A DNA stretch of 42,434 nt from Nemertoderma westbladi. Lineage: Eukaryota; Xenacoelomorpha; Nemertodermatida; Nemertodermatidae. A program made the position numbers and the translations under genes. This document shows, in pieces, positions 11,296-21,117 of the stretch (positions are counted from its first letter, which is position 1; each line of letters opens with the position of its first letter). Where the stretch lies: positions 1 through 42,434 of the forward strand of contig JAUCBJ010005776.1 of NCBI GenBank assembly GCA_032718475.1. The letters are read 5' to 3'. The notes under the pieces are model-generated. The model did no database searches. It saw nothing but the letters and a program-made list of their open reading frames with translations, and was not told the DNA's origin.

Positions 11296-13020
11296 CATCA
11301 ACCCCAGTACCAAACATAACACCGGTGGGGGGGGGGGGGGGCAGGGTGACATTCCCCCATTACAAATATCCGCAGTATAGACAACCAAGAACAAGTAGGA
11401 TGAGCTAGAGGAAACAAGTAGGGTGAGCTAGAGGAAACAAGTAGGGTGAGCTAGAGAGAACAAGTGGGGTGAGCTGGAGGAGAAAGATGGGAGAGATGAG
11501 AAGGGAACCGGGAATGCATTGAACTAAGTAGGGCACGGGCGTGATGACATGTTTGATGCCCGAGCAGGGTATGTTAATTAGAGTGGGTGCCGGGCACAAG
11601 AGGTGCCGGGCACAAGAAGTTAGTAGTAGAGTTAGTTGAGTTAGTAAGAGTTAGTAGTAGAGTTAGTTGAGTTAGTAAGAGTTAGTAGAGAGTTAGTAGA
11701 GTTAGTAAGAGTTAGTAGTAGTTCACATACTTAACATACCCACTTTGCCGGCACTCAGAGCATCACATGCAGGCGAGGAGACGTAAAGGGGATAAGATGT
11801 AGATAGAGTAGAGGGAGTAGATGTAGAGATAGATGTAGAGGAAGTAGATAAAGATGGGAGAGATGCGTGATGGAGGGGTGGCCCATATATTGTTGAGTGG
11901 TCCAGTAGGTTGGACAGAAAAGGGTACGGATGTGCCGAGGTGTATGCATAGGCGTAGGAGTACCTCATACGAAATATGAGAAATATGAACACCTAGGTGT
12001 AGGAGTACCTTGTATGAAGTATGAGATGTATGAGCACCTAGGTGTAGGAGTACCTTATATGAAATATGAGAAGTATGAGCACCTAGGTGTAGGAGTACCT
12101 TGTATGAAGTACGGGAAGTATGAGCACCTTTGACGGCACTGAGGGTGTCACGTACGGAATTGAGGGGGAGCATGTATACATAGCCATAGTTGAGGGTGCC
12201 AGGTAGAGTAGTAGAGGCGGGCACTTAGGGTGCCAGGTAGTAGAGTAGTAGAGACGGGCACATAGGGTGCCAGGTAGTAGAGTAGTAGAGACGGGCACAT
12301 AGGGTGCCAGGTAGTAGATTTAGAGGTAGTGGAGTAGTAGAGAGGGCACATAGGATGCCAGGTAGTAGAGTAGTAGAGACGGGCACATAGGGTGCCAGGT
12401 AGTAGAGTTAGAGAGTTAGAGGTAGTAGAGTAGTAGAGAGGGCACATAGGGTGCCAGGTAGTAGAGTAGTAGAGAGGGCACAAAGGGTGCCAGGTAGTAG
12501 AGTAGTAGAGAGGGCACAAAGTGAGGGGGGTATGTACGCATGCTATTGCCAAGGAGTAAGGAAAGTGCGAAACCTGTGGGCGCTGAGGGTATCACATAGT
12601 GAGTAGTAAGAGGGTACGTAGTACCGTTAGTTAGAGGTAGAGAGTCAGTAGAGTTAGTAGAGTTAGTAGAGGTAGAGAGTCAGTAGAGTTAGTAGAGTCA
12701 GTAGAGTTAGTAGAGTCAGTAGAGGTAGAGAGTCAGTAGAGTTAGTAGAGGTAGAGAGTCAGTAGAGTTAGAGAGTTAGTAGAGGTAGAGAGTAAGTACA
12801 GTTAGAGAGTTAGTAAAGGTAGAGAGTCAGTAGAGTTAGAGAGTCAGAGAGTCAGTAGAGTTAGAAAGTCAGTAGAGTCAGGGAGTTAGTAGAGTTAGTG
12901 GAGTCAGTAGAGTTAGCAGTAAGAGAGTAGAGAGTGCAATATATCGTAGAAAAGGTAGATAGGATAATAGCACAGAACAGAGGCAAATAGAGATAAAACA
13001 AAGAATAAAAATAAAATTAA
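11296..13020 (+). repeat. Purine-rich tandem repeats inside the LTR element
   Basis: Several short-period arrays follow each other. There is a ~23-bp unit with GAGCTAGAGGAAACAAGTAG (11405-11480) and GTTAGTAGAGTTAGTAAGA words (11620-11720). A 45-bp unit containing CACCTAGGTGTAGGAGTACC occurs about four times (11940-12125). A ~40-bp unit with GGGTGCCAGGTAGTAGAGTA repeats about eight times (12200-12520). Finally there are GTTAGTAGAGGTAGAGAGTC words (12600-12930). A 15-bp G run lies near 11327. Stops interrupt the frames, so this is probably noncoding. Confidence 0.85.
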
Positions 13021-14088
13021 GAATATCAGGATCACCTCCGAACTACAGACGAGCCTTCAAGGTGGCCTTCAAAGGTCTGGTAGACCACCCGGGGCTGAAG
13101 GGCAAGTCGGTGTAATACAACAGCCGGCATCTAGTAGACGGGGAGGTGGATACACATATCAGAGGTGGGAGAAGTCGGAAGCGGATAGACTCGAGGGGAA
13201 TCGACTGGAAGAAGTCGCCAGGTGAGAAAGGCGGAGAGAGAGTAGTGAGTAGTAGAAATGAAACGCGTTATATAGACAAGCATATAATATAATATATATA
13301 ATAATAATAATTATAATCTTATATTAATTATATAGTAATTCATATATATTATACAGTATGTACCGTAGTCAAGCACAACCTTTTTCCAATTAGCTACTGG
13401 GACTGGGGACTAATTGACTAGGGCAACAGGACGGGACTTAGACAGCTCCCACTAACATGAGCGCACATGCGTGGGACCCGATAAGTGCGTGGTCATTAAA
13501 CAACAGGGCGAAGTTCAGGATTTATTGTGAAAGCTCGTATCCTGCGGGATAAGAATCGTGCAGATAGGCACTACCGGGATATGAGTAGGAGGGGCACTTG
13601 ATGGGACCACAGGCGTGAAGAGTGAGGAGTATGAGAGGAGTATGAGAGGAATGTGAGAAGAGTATGAGAGGAGAACGCAAGAGAGATAGCGAGAGGTGGT
13701 ATAGAACGCGTGGAGAGAGTGCGAATGAAATTCAAGTGTGTGGGGGGGGGAGGAGTGAGAAGTAGAGTGAGGGACAAGAAGGTCCGAGAGCTAGAGTGGA
13801 GGAAGTTAGAGTCGGTTAGTGCGGAGTTAGAGGGGAGAGAGTGTTAGGGAAACAAAAATTGTGTGAGAGAAACCCACAATCGGCCCGACACGGGATGTCA
13901 GATGTCTTGGTGTAAGGTAGACGAAATTGCACCAAGAGAGGGTAGCAACATCATACCCATAGGGAGCGGCCTGGAAAGCCGGCTCCGAAAAGAAAAATAA
14001 CTCCACCCCACACCTGATGGTAGATCGGGTTCCAGCGGAATTGAAGCGCACTAGAGGTTGATGCTATCTTTTCACCGGTAAGATAGCA
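13021..14088 (+). other. 3' internal region of the LTR element
   Basis: A short open stretch at about 13021-13110 encodes a basic peptide (YRRAFKVAFKGLVDHPGL) with codon use unlike the repeats around it. It ends at a TAA and is not recognised. It could be a remnant of a longer frame. The rest to 14088 is AT-rich (13280-13370), then purine-rich, with no domain seen. Confidence 0.3.
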
Positions 14089-14097
14089 TGGGGGGAG
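14087..14097 (+). promoter_or_regulatory. Polypurine tract
   Basis: CATGGGGGGAG immediately precedes the TGTTAG start of the 3' LTR. A purine run at this spot primes plus-strand DNA synthesis in LTR elements, so it fixes the orientation of the element. Confidence 0.75.
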
Positions 14098-14641
14098 TGT
14101 TAGTAGATTCAATTCCGCTAACCACCCCATAAAGTTGGGAAATGGTGCCTTTAAGCAATATTGGACAACACACCCCCAATAAACGGGGACGACAAACCCC
14201 AAAGGGCCGTACACAATGGGGGTCAGAGGTTACACCTCCGGGAGAGGGAAAGTGACAGTAGCGGGGGGGGGGGGGGGGGGGGAAACACTCCCAGAGAGAT
14301 GGGAGGCGAGAATTAGGTTACTAGCCAATGGGGGGCATGCATCCACTGAGTGATAGGGCCAATGTAGGGTGATTAGATATATATTACCAGTCGGTGCCCA
14401 TAACATTCAGTAGTTTGCTCAGTCACATTATTGTTTGCAGAACGGTGACACTTTAAGACCGTCACCGCCATCACCAATACACATTATCATTACCGGTATA
14501 CTGTGCTGTCATTACTCTGTCTATCTTATATACATATATCTTATCAATAATACTGGAAGAATGACAAACTCTTTTCTTTCATTCGCACGGCGGGGACGCG
14601 TATATAAACCAAACTGGTCGGGATCCTCTGATCCCGTCACA
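14098..14641 (+). repeat. 3' LTR (544 bp)
   Basis: It is collinear with the 5' LTR and shows scattered substitutions, a 20-base G run at 14263-14282, and absence of the ~28-bp hairpin present in the 5' copy. It is followed by target duplication ATACA (14642-14646). The divergence between LTRs is a few percent by eye, so the insertion is not very recent. Confidence 0.92.
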
Positions 14642-14646
14642 ATACA

Positions 14647-15631
14647 ACAACCTTAAAGTAGTGTATGGACGCAATTTTATTTCTTTGAATGATAGTTTGT
14701 ATTGTCCCAATACCAAATCGAGCGATTTCCGGAACAATTAGTTTGAGCAATTTTTTTTATTCGAATTTTAAGTGTACACTTTCGCTCAAAGCAACAAGAA
14801 TTTTGTTAATGCCATTTTGAGAGCAATTGTGATAGAAACTGATGTTCCAGAATAGTTTTATAGTGTAAGTTTAATAGTAAGCAGTAATTGTCACTGAAAA
14901 TTAATACTTAAAATACACTACCGGTACGGGAATGGTGTGTAATTTTTTGTTTTAACCATTATCATTGTCATATAGGAGGAAGTGTGTTGTCTGTATAGAT
15001 CGCCCTTCCTCCAGTAGTGCCTCTAACTAATGGCATTATAGTATAGGCCTAGTACCTATATATGCTCACTTTTCAGGATTTATAGTAACTTTTTTTTAAT
15101 GTTCTACTACTTTTTTTTAATGTTCTAGAATATATTACTAAAACTAGTAATATATTCTAGATCTATTCTATATTTTAATATAAGCTAAGCTATTTAACTA
15201 AATATAACCTTTTTTCTAGAAAAAAATATTTTTTTACACTTTTTAATAAAAATAGCCATTTTTCAAAATTTTAAATATCGTTTTTTCTTTACAAAGAGAT
15301 GTTTTACATCAAACAGTTACGTTTGGAAATGTGGTAGTATTTTACAAGGGTATTGTAATGGGCTAGTATTTTTGTACTAGCTAGTAGTTTAAAAATCATA
15401 TTTTCTTTTGCCTTTATTTGTGAATTATTAATTGTTACTTTTTAAATATGGAAAAACACACAATTTATTGCATCGCAATTTAACGCATAATAATAAGTAA
15501 TATTGTGTTTTTAAAAATGTTCCAGAAAAATAAATATTTGTTTTTAAATAAAAAATTTAGTGTAATGTGTTTGTAAATTATTGTTCTAGAACAATTCTGT
15601 GATATTTCTTATTGAAAAATATTGCGAAAAT
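14647..15631. other. AT-rich intergenic, no gene seen
   Basis: Strongly AT-rich with homopolymer runs and a short duplication of TTTTTTTTAATGTTCTA near 15090-15130. No coding frame is supported. Confidence 0.45.
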
Positions 15632-16198
15632 ATGCCATCTCAAAGTGGAAGTGGTGATGGTATCAAAGCTCCTAAACTGTTGCGATCCAGTGAAAACTTT
15701 GATTTTAACAGGAGTTGCATTATTTGCGGTGAGAAATGTTCCAATAAAGATCCAAAGAATACCGGACGATGGAGAAGAGTAGTTGAGTGTCAGACGGTCG
15801 AGGTGCAAGATGAACTCCTACAAATATGTAAATTACGAGGGCTTCGAGTAGATGAACTTGCAGGAAAAGTCAAATTTCGCTTACGTTCTAATCAATAAAA
15901 TTCAAGCTCATTTTGGTGATAAGATTTTTGTACTGCATACAGAAGGCGTGTAAGTGTCATTTATTTTAAAACAAGGCTTCAATTTCCTCTGAAAGCAGAT
16001 CAACGTTCCTCAACCAATAATATTAACAGTAATATAAACTCCTTAGTCCAAAAAATAACGTCTGAAATAAAGCAACTTGAAGATGAATCTCATCGCAAGT
16101 TCTACAATAATTCAAATACATTATCATACAACAACATGATATCATCCACAAGCAGTTCATTACTCTCACTAATATTTCACCATAAGTTTCATAAGTAG
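15632..16198 (+). pseudogene. Remnant of a multicopy invertebrate CxxC protein family
   Basis: From ATG 15632 a frame of about 88 codons contains SCIICGEKC followed by GRWRRVVECQT. I associate this arrangement with the N-terminal zinc-binding region of a large, uncharacterised, repeated gene family in cnidarian, mollusc and deuterostome genomes. After the stop at 15896 the same family seems to continue in other frames: an INKIQAHFGDKIFVLHTEG segment near 15890-15950, then a frame to 16198 with NSLVQKITSEIKQLEDESH and SSLLSLIFHHKFHK. Frame changes between these pieces mean the copy is broken, or that small introns are present. Function is unknown; the high copy number in such genomes suggests a mobile-element association, which is inference. 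Confidence 0.5.
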
Positions 16199-16940
16199 TA
16201 GAGTCTTGGGCGGCTCGGTGACAGTTAGACCCCACTGACTGGCGCCAGACTGTCTGGGTAACACCCAATGACACTTATGGGTGTCATTGGTGCCAGACTG
16301 TCTGGGTGACACCTCCTAATTAGGCTAATTAGACCCTAATTGACAGGTGTCATCAATTAATTAGTACAATTAAACCCTAATACAGTAGGTGTCTTATGAC
16401 TCCTAATTAGGGTTTTTAATTGATTATCCTAATTAATCAATCCGATGCGCAATGGTGTCAGTGATGTCTAACTGTCACCTAGAGGCCCAAGAGGGTGTCA
16501 TAAGTGACACCACAGCTCTTTTATTTATTAATTCTTATTTATTGTATTTAATTTTAATTTATTTAATTGTATTTATTTTTACTTTTTTTATTTATATTTA
16601 ATTTTAAATTAATTATTCATTTGTACTTTATTTTAAATTAATTAACTGTATTACTTTTACTTTATACATTGATTTCTATTTTAATATTAATTAGTTTTTA
16701 TATTACTTACCGCTACTAAATGAGATCACTATGACATAATATCTATATTTAGCTCTAATTACTCTTATATATATCCAGACAGTTTTATCGTTGACTTTTG
16801 ACCCCCAATTAGCTTTATCCAAGCAACAGCTTATTAATAATAGTTGTATCCAAGCGCCCCCCCCCCCCCCCCCCCCCCTCTCGTGACACCTCTGATTACT
16901 AATTACTCTTACCAATATCCAGCCGTCTGCAGTACCATGG
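16199..16940. repeat. Region of short inverted and direct repeats (TGACACC words)
   Basis: CCAGACTGTCTGGGT followed by (A/G)ACACC occurs at about 16247 and 16292, and CAATGACAC/GTGTCATTG forms a 9-bp palindrome around 16267-16290. TAATTAGGGT words repeat at 16318-16420. From 16510 to 16710 the sequence is nearly pure AT, and a C run lies at 16855-16878. The cluster may be a decayed palindromic element. No gene is seen. Confidence 0.45.
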
Positions 16941-16957
16941 TCTGCCGCTAGAGGGCG
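16941..16957 (+). promoter_or_regulatory. CTCF-like motif 1
   Basis: TCTGCCGCTAGAGGGCG closely fits the bilaterian CTCF core (CCNNNAGNNGGC). It is the first of three near-identical occurrences within 400 bp. Occupancy is inference. Confidence 0.4.
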
Positions 16958-17009
16958 TATTATCTGAAAATTAACATCTTCTCTAACGTTGTTAATTTCA
17001 TTCCGAATA

Positions 17010-17345
17010 GGTTTAAACTCAGTAGGCATCTACTACGGCATAGGCCATATCTTTTGCGGAGTCATAGAGTAGTCTGAAGTTCCCCTGTCTGCCGCTAGAG
17101 GGCATATTATTTGAAAACTAACATCATCTCTAGCTTTGATATTTACAATCCACAAAACTATGAAGTTATATTGCTTAAGAGTTCTAAGGGGCAAGCCATG
17201 AGGCAAGATGTTTGAGACTTATTTTGATATATTATTACTTAATTTTGATCCTCCAGTTGGTATCTATTACAATATGGGCTATATCTTTTGCTGAGTCACA
17301 GAGTAGTCTGAAGTTCCCCAGTCTGCCACTAGAGGGCAAAATGTC
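17010..17345 (+). repeat. Two diverged direct copies carrying CTCF-like motifs
   Basis: A segment of about 90 bp near 17022-17110 is repeated near 17257-17345. Shared words are GGCCATATCTTTTGC/GGGCTATATCTTTTGC and GAGTAGTCTGAAGTTCCCC. Each copy ends in the CTCF-like word TCTGCC(G/A)CTAGAGGGCA, at 17088-17104 and 17322-17338. The motif at 16941 lies in a partly related copy followed by AAAATTAACATCTTCTCTA. The unit looks like a dispersed repeat that carries the motif. Confidence 0.6.
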
Positions 17346-17471
17346 GCAAAGTGAAAACCATATAGTAGCCATGAATTGGTTACTAGGCTATTTTCTATTT
17401 TTATATTAACATTAAGACCATCACCAAAATAAAATTATATTATCCCATCACATTACAAGCTTAGAGTAAAT

Positions 17472-18002
17472 CTACTGTACATCTTTCACCGCATTTATTT
17501 CTTTCTGTTTATCACCCGTCTCAGTTAATTGCTTCATCACATACCCGCTAATCATCTTTGCAGAGCAGTAATTTAAGCAACTGTCGTCATCTTTGTGAAA
17601 ACTACATTTCTTTTCTATAGTAGAAAATTTGTCGTGAAAACGACACGGAGTTAAATAATTGTAATATAGTTGATATATTCCCAATTTATCCATCGATTTT
17701 GGAGCGTAAACTCCAAGTTGGGTATTTAATATTGCGGCTTTCATCAACCCGAATACATATATATTATATTTATTTTTTAAATGCTTCTTCATGCACTTTA
17801 TGAAATCATCTTGCGAAATGTCACCGTAATTCCATGGTAAATGTGATGTCATATCATGTAAATTGTTTATATGGGCTAAATACGTCGTTATATTAGTTTT
17901 ACTGTATTTAGAATCTAATATAGCGAATTCTTTAAATACTATCGGATATTCCTTATTGTCTATCCTATAATATTGAAAATCAACAAAAATAACATTATCC
18001 AT
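17472..18002 (-). CDS. Exonuclease-fold-like element protein (176 aa)
   Basis: An intact 176-codon frame, the last gene of the block. It begins MDNVIFVDFQYYR and contains VFKEFAIL (about residue 23), a central WNYGDIS, YVFGLMKA, and a C-terminal Cys/His cluster (CRFHDK, CSFH, CLNYC, residues about 121-150). I recognise this arrangement from a recurrent protein in invertebrate mobile elements that begins with a FVDxQGF motif and ends in C-x2-H/C-x4-N. An RNase H-like exonuclease fold is suspected from the FVD start, but the canonical acidic set is not evident, so activity is uncertain. The gene is separated from the protease remnant by about 55 bp. It sits where other elements might carry replication functions. 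Confidence 0.5.
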   Translation of the reverse strand: MDNVIFVDFQYYRIDNKEYPIVFKEFAILDSKYSKTNITTYLAHINNLHDMTSHLPWNYGDISQDDFIKCMKKHLKNKYNIYVFGLMKAAILNTQLGVYAPKSMDKLGIYQLYYNYLTPCRFHDKFSTIEKKCSFHKDDDSCLNYCSAKMISGYVMKQLTETGDKQKEINAVKDVQ

Positions 18003-18055
18003 TTTATCGAATAATAATAATAATATTTTTAAATAAACGAAAGTTAAATGTTTAA

Positions 18056-18505
18056 TTACAACGCTTGTTGGCTTATTTTATAATAATTAACAAGCCATTT
18101 AAATAATATTATTTCATTTATATCCACATTATTTGTAAACGCTCTCATTGGATACTTTGTATGAATTCGATTTACCAAGTAATAAAGACGTATAGACCGC
18201 AGGAGGTCCTTCTTGGGTCTTGAAATTGGCTACACATAGAACGCCACCTTGTTGAATATTTCTCAAGCCATTTTTTGATACATCTGTTTGGATATTTTTA
18301 ACCAAACGAATTAAATAATTCAGCTTCATTATCTCGTATATATATAGCCACCCAATGAACACCAGGTAGATTTGCTTTATCTGTATTTACTATTAACCCA
18401 TAGTCTCTACAATTACTATCTAATTTAGGTAATTTATTAGAAGGAAATGCACCCAAATAGTGCACCACCCACCGGAAACATATCCAGGTCCTCTGTAGAT
18501 AACAT
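18056..18505 (-). pseudogene. Adenain-type cysteine protease, broken
   Basis: The frame starts at ATG 18505, two bases after the capsid gene stop. It changes frame near 18455, has an in-frame TAA near 18312, and changes frame again near 18165 before ending at 18056. The pieces keep the order of an adenovirus/Polinton maturation protease: GVHWVAIYI with the catalytic His, ELFNSFG at the acidic position (Asn here instead of the usual Asp/Glu), and a Gln seven residues before the Cys of SCGLYVF, the spacing of the adenain oxyanion Gln and nucleophile. The role would be cleavage of capsid and core precursors. The total of about 150 codons matches the family. It is not expected to be active as it stands. 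Confidence 0.8.
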
Positions 18506-18507
18506 AC

Positions 18508-19768
18508 TTAATCGATATGTATTTCTTTCCTGCTATTTAAGCTTAATGATTGATCATAAATATTAAAAACGATTACATTTATAGTCTCAACCAACGGTTC
18601 GGCAAATCTTAATTTTAATTGTCCGTTAGTATATATTGATGGCTGGGGATCCCTAACATAGCCGTCGGCAGTTAGGTCCCAGGATATGAGCGGATAATTA
18701 GCTAAGTAGGTTTCATGGTTTATATTATTACCCCCGTAAACGTTAATATATGTGTTAATGTTCTTCATTAATTGGGTATATTCAAAAATGTGTGTTCCAT
18801 CTGTAAAATTAGGCTCGTATATTATCCCACCTACTGGAAGACCGTCTACAATCAGTTCCGCACATCTGAGATTAAAATGTTCAAATTTCAGTATATTACA
18901 TGTTAATTCGCCCAAATATGAATTATTTGTAATAAATCCGATAATAACCAATTTTGGCTTTTTACCATCAAATATGTTTGTTTGTGTGTAATTTGTGGTT
19001 TGCGCGGGAATAGTAAATGTAGTAACTTCTTTTTTTTTTTAATTGATATTCAATATCATAGCTCTCTAAACCTTTTACATGACTGCTTTCTATTACGGGA
19101 TTAACCTCCATTCTAGTGATTAGCATCTTCACTTCATCTAATTCTAAACGTAGATTTGTCATAGCAGTTGCGTTTGGGGTAATTTTAAAAATAAATGAGT
19201 TTGATACTTTTCTAAAATGCATTCTTAAATAATATCCCGGTTATATAATTTTACTTTCAGTATCAAAATTAATCGTCAATCTGCTTACAAATTGCATTTG
19301 TTTACTAAAAGCGTCGCCAATAGGATGCGCACCAGGATCAATTTAATTTCCGTGTTCGGATAAAGGCTGATGAAAGCCACCTGCCCCCAGTAGCCCATTT
19401 TTAGTTTCGTATGTTGTAAATAGTAAATTGGATAAGTACGACTTATATAAATAATGGTTATTGCTATTTTCAACCTGCTTCTCATTAAGGTCTATTGTAA
19501 TATCACTCCACATAGTTCCAGCGGGGTAATTCAACATATAAATATGTGAGTTTTCAAGTTGTCTATCCCACCGTACAGTACATTTTGTAATTAATAACGC
19601 ATCTTGCAGTTTCGTATAGAATTCATTGGATCTTGGTACAAGGAACGTGACTTCCCTAGACTCGCTTCTGAGATTGGATACCGGGTAAATTGTTTCATAA
19701 TGCTTTGCTTTAAATTCAGTCTGTATTGGCTGTGTAGAAAATAAATCTAATTCCTTAATAATTGACAT
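18508..19768 (-). pseudogene. Major capsid protein, double jelly-roll, broken
   Basis: About 420 codons, the usual length of metazoan Polinton capsid proteins (the family annotated as F54H12.2-like). The N-terminal 141 codons include ELDLFSTQPIQT and, after the central strands, WSDITIDLNEKQV. In-frame TAA codons occur at 19343 and 19241. A middle segment has LELDEVKMLITRMEVNP. The frame then shifts inside a T homopolymer (about 19029-19040). The C-terminal 147 codons (18951-18508) include LVIIGFITN near the junction, SWDLTADGY and LKLRFAEPL near the end. The protein would form the hexameric shell of the particle. The two stops plus a homopolymer shift mark it as decayed, though the shift could be an assembly error. 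Confidence 0.82.
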
Positions 19769-19770
19769 TA

Positions 19771-20270
19771 TTAAAAAATACTTTTTTCGCAGTGTTTCAG
19801 TTTGCCTTTTATTTTTCTCTTTTTACTATGTCGATGATGTATGTTCATAGACATTGGTCTAGTAGGTCGCTTTAAGTCTCTATAAACTTTTTCTACAACC
19901 GATCTTGTGGATGGTTTAATTTTATTTAATGCTTTATTAATAACCGTATTAGCCTGCTGATGTAATACCCGCTTACCTTTTGGTATTACGTGTTGTCTCA
20001 TAAATTTTGTGGTAAATGGTAAAGCTTTTTGTAAAACCTTTTTTGCTAATAGCTTTCCAAACTTCTTTAATGTAGATAAAGCATCTGTAAGTATTCCTTC
20101 CCCGTGTTGATTTGTCTGCATACCTCTCCGATAACGTTGAAATCGTCATTGTTTTGAGTTTGGACCAAATGTACCAATTTGTTGCCCGTAATGGTCTATA
20201 TATGAACCCCCATGAAAAACAGGAACTTGCGTTGACCCTCTCTTTATTCTACCGCCTTTAAAAAACAGCA
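19771..20270 (-). pseudogene. Basic pVI/core-like protein, frame-broken
   Basis: An open frame from ATG 20121 to 19771 encodes 116 residues. It has an amphipathic N-terminal stretch (GILTDALSTLKKFGKLL) and a strongly basic C-terminus (HHRHSKKRKIKGK). Just upstream in another frame lies VPVFHGGSYIDHYGQQIG, the kind of N-terminal motif (PVFxG...QxGxG) that precedes the amphipathic segment in related Polinton proteins, so the gene probably began near 20270 and is now split. It sits two bases before the capsid gene. By analogy with adenovirus it may be a membrane-active or core protein. That function is inferred from composition and position only. Confidence 0.5.
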
Positions 20271-20300
20271 AGATTAGAGTCTGCACTACCATATTGCGGT

Positions 20301-21107
20301 TTACTGTATCTTTGAAATAAATCGGAATCCATTTAAATACAAATTTATTTTTCTAAAGTGTAAGGTAATAGAAGTTGAGCCGTATTCAAAATTTAAATCT
20401 TTTCCTTCTTTGTTTGTTATTTCAATATGAATATAAGTTATCTTATATGATTTTTTTACTGAGATATAATGAATAGTATCCTTAACAAATTCTTTATTTA
20501 TTACTGTGCCATGTGTCACATCCTCTGGTATCGCTACGCGGCGAAGTAAAGTTAAACCAAAATCATTAATATATTCATTTTCAATTATATTAGTAGTCAC
20601 GTACATGTTCGACTTAGGTTCTGGAATAGAATTGGGTGGTTAAGGACATAAAAATACCATTTGGTAAGTTTTTTCTTCATTTCCGATATTTTTTATTAAA
20701 TAACCCTTTATATTATTTTTCGTCTTGCAAAATAATTTTAAAATTTGGATTTAAATCTGCTCCAATTGCAATCTATTTTGCTGAGTATTTTCAACTATTT
20801 ATAATTTATCTTTCAATGCACCTATATTAAAATAATCTATAATGTCATTAATACTGTAGAATAAACCGGATGGTAGTATGTCCTCAAAGTTTTTTTTCCA
20901 CTTTTTTAATAAAATAACATTCTCTATATTGTTATACATGGATGGTAACGTGGCTAAATAAAATATACTTTTTATACCAACCACCCAGTTTTCGTTTGGA
21001 TTTATAGGTAAGGCACTGTGTCAATTGATCTGATAATTACTATTAGTATTACGCGGAAAATCAGTTGGACATGAGTTACTCGGTATCCTAACATAGAATT
21101 CATCCAT
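20301..21107 (-). pseudogene. Minor-capsid-like protein B, broken
   Basis: The first codons at ATG 21107 read MDEFYVRIPSNS, the signature start of a protein repeatedly found beside Polinton-type capsid genes in animals. An in-frame TGA follows near codon 29, then WVVGIKSIFYLATLP and LPSGLFYSINDII. The middle carries further stops and frame changes between about 20800 and 20620. The C-terminal 101 codons (20606-20301) contain VTTNIIENEYIND, LLRRVAIP, and end near ITLHFRK, again family-typical. It is the diverged neighbour of gene A (21118-21966). A penton-base or minor-capsid role is likely from context but not shown. Confidence 0.65.
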
Positions 21108-21117
21108 CGCCGTATTA

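Larger units (their letters stand above)
8130..14641 (+). mobile_element. Complete nonautonomous LTR retrotransposon
   Basis: Two direct LTRs (8130-8701 and 14098-14641) enclose 5.4 kb. Both begin TGTTAG and end in CA. They are flanked by the same 5-bp sequence ATACA at 8125-8129 and 14642-14646, which is a retroviral-type target duplication. A G-rich polypurine tract precedes the 3' LTR and sets the plus orientation. The interior holds Gag-like open frames, an asparagine-rich frame and about 1.6 kb of purine-rich tandem repeats. No protease, reverse transcriptase, RNase H or integrase motif was found. It is therefore a LARD-like element that would need enzymes supplied in trans. No TGG-type primer binding site follows the 5' LTR. 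Confidence 0.9.

Noticed and set aside
11723-12552. Open frames over the purine-rich repeats
   Set aside because: They are translations of short tandem repeats, rich in Tyr/Ser/Thr from the complementary strand, without any unique domain.
13827-14656. Frames overlapping the 3' LTR
   Set aside because: They coincide with LTR sequence that also exists at the 5' end; shadows of the repeat.
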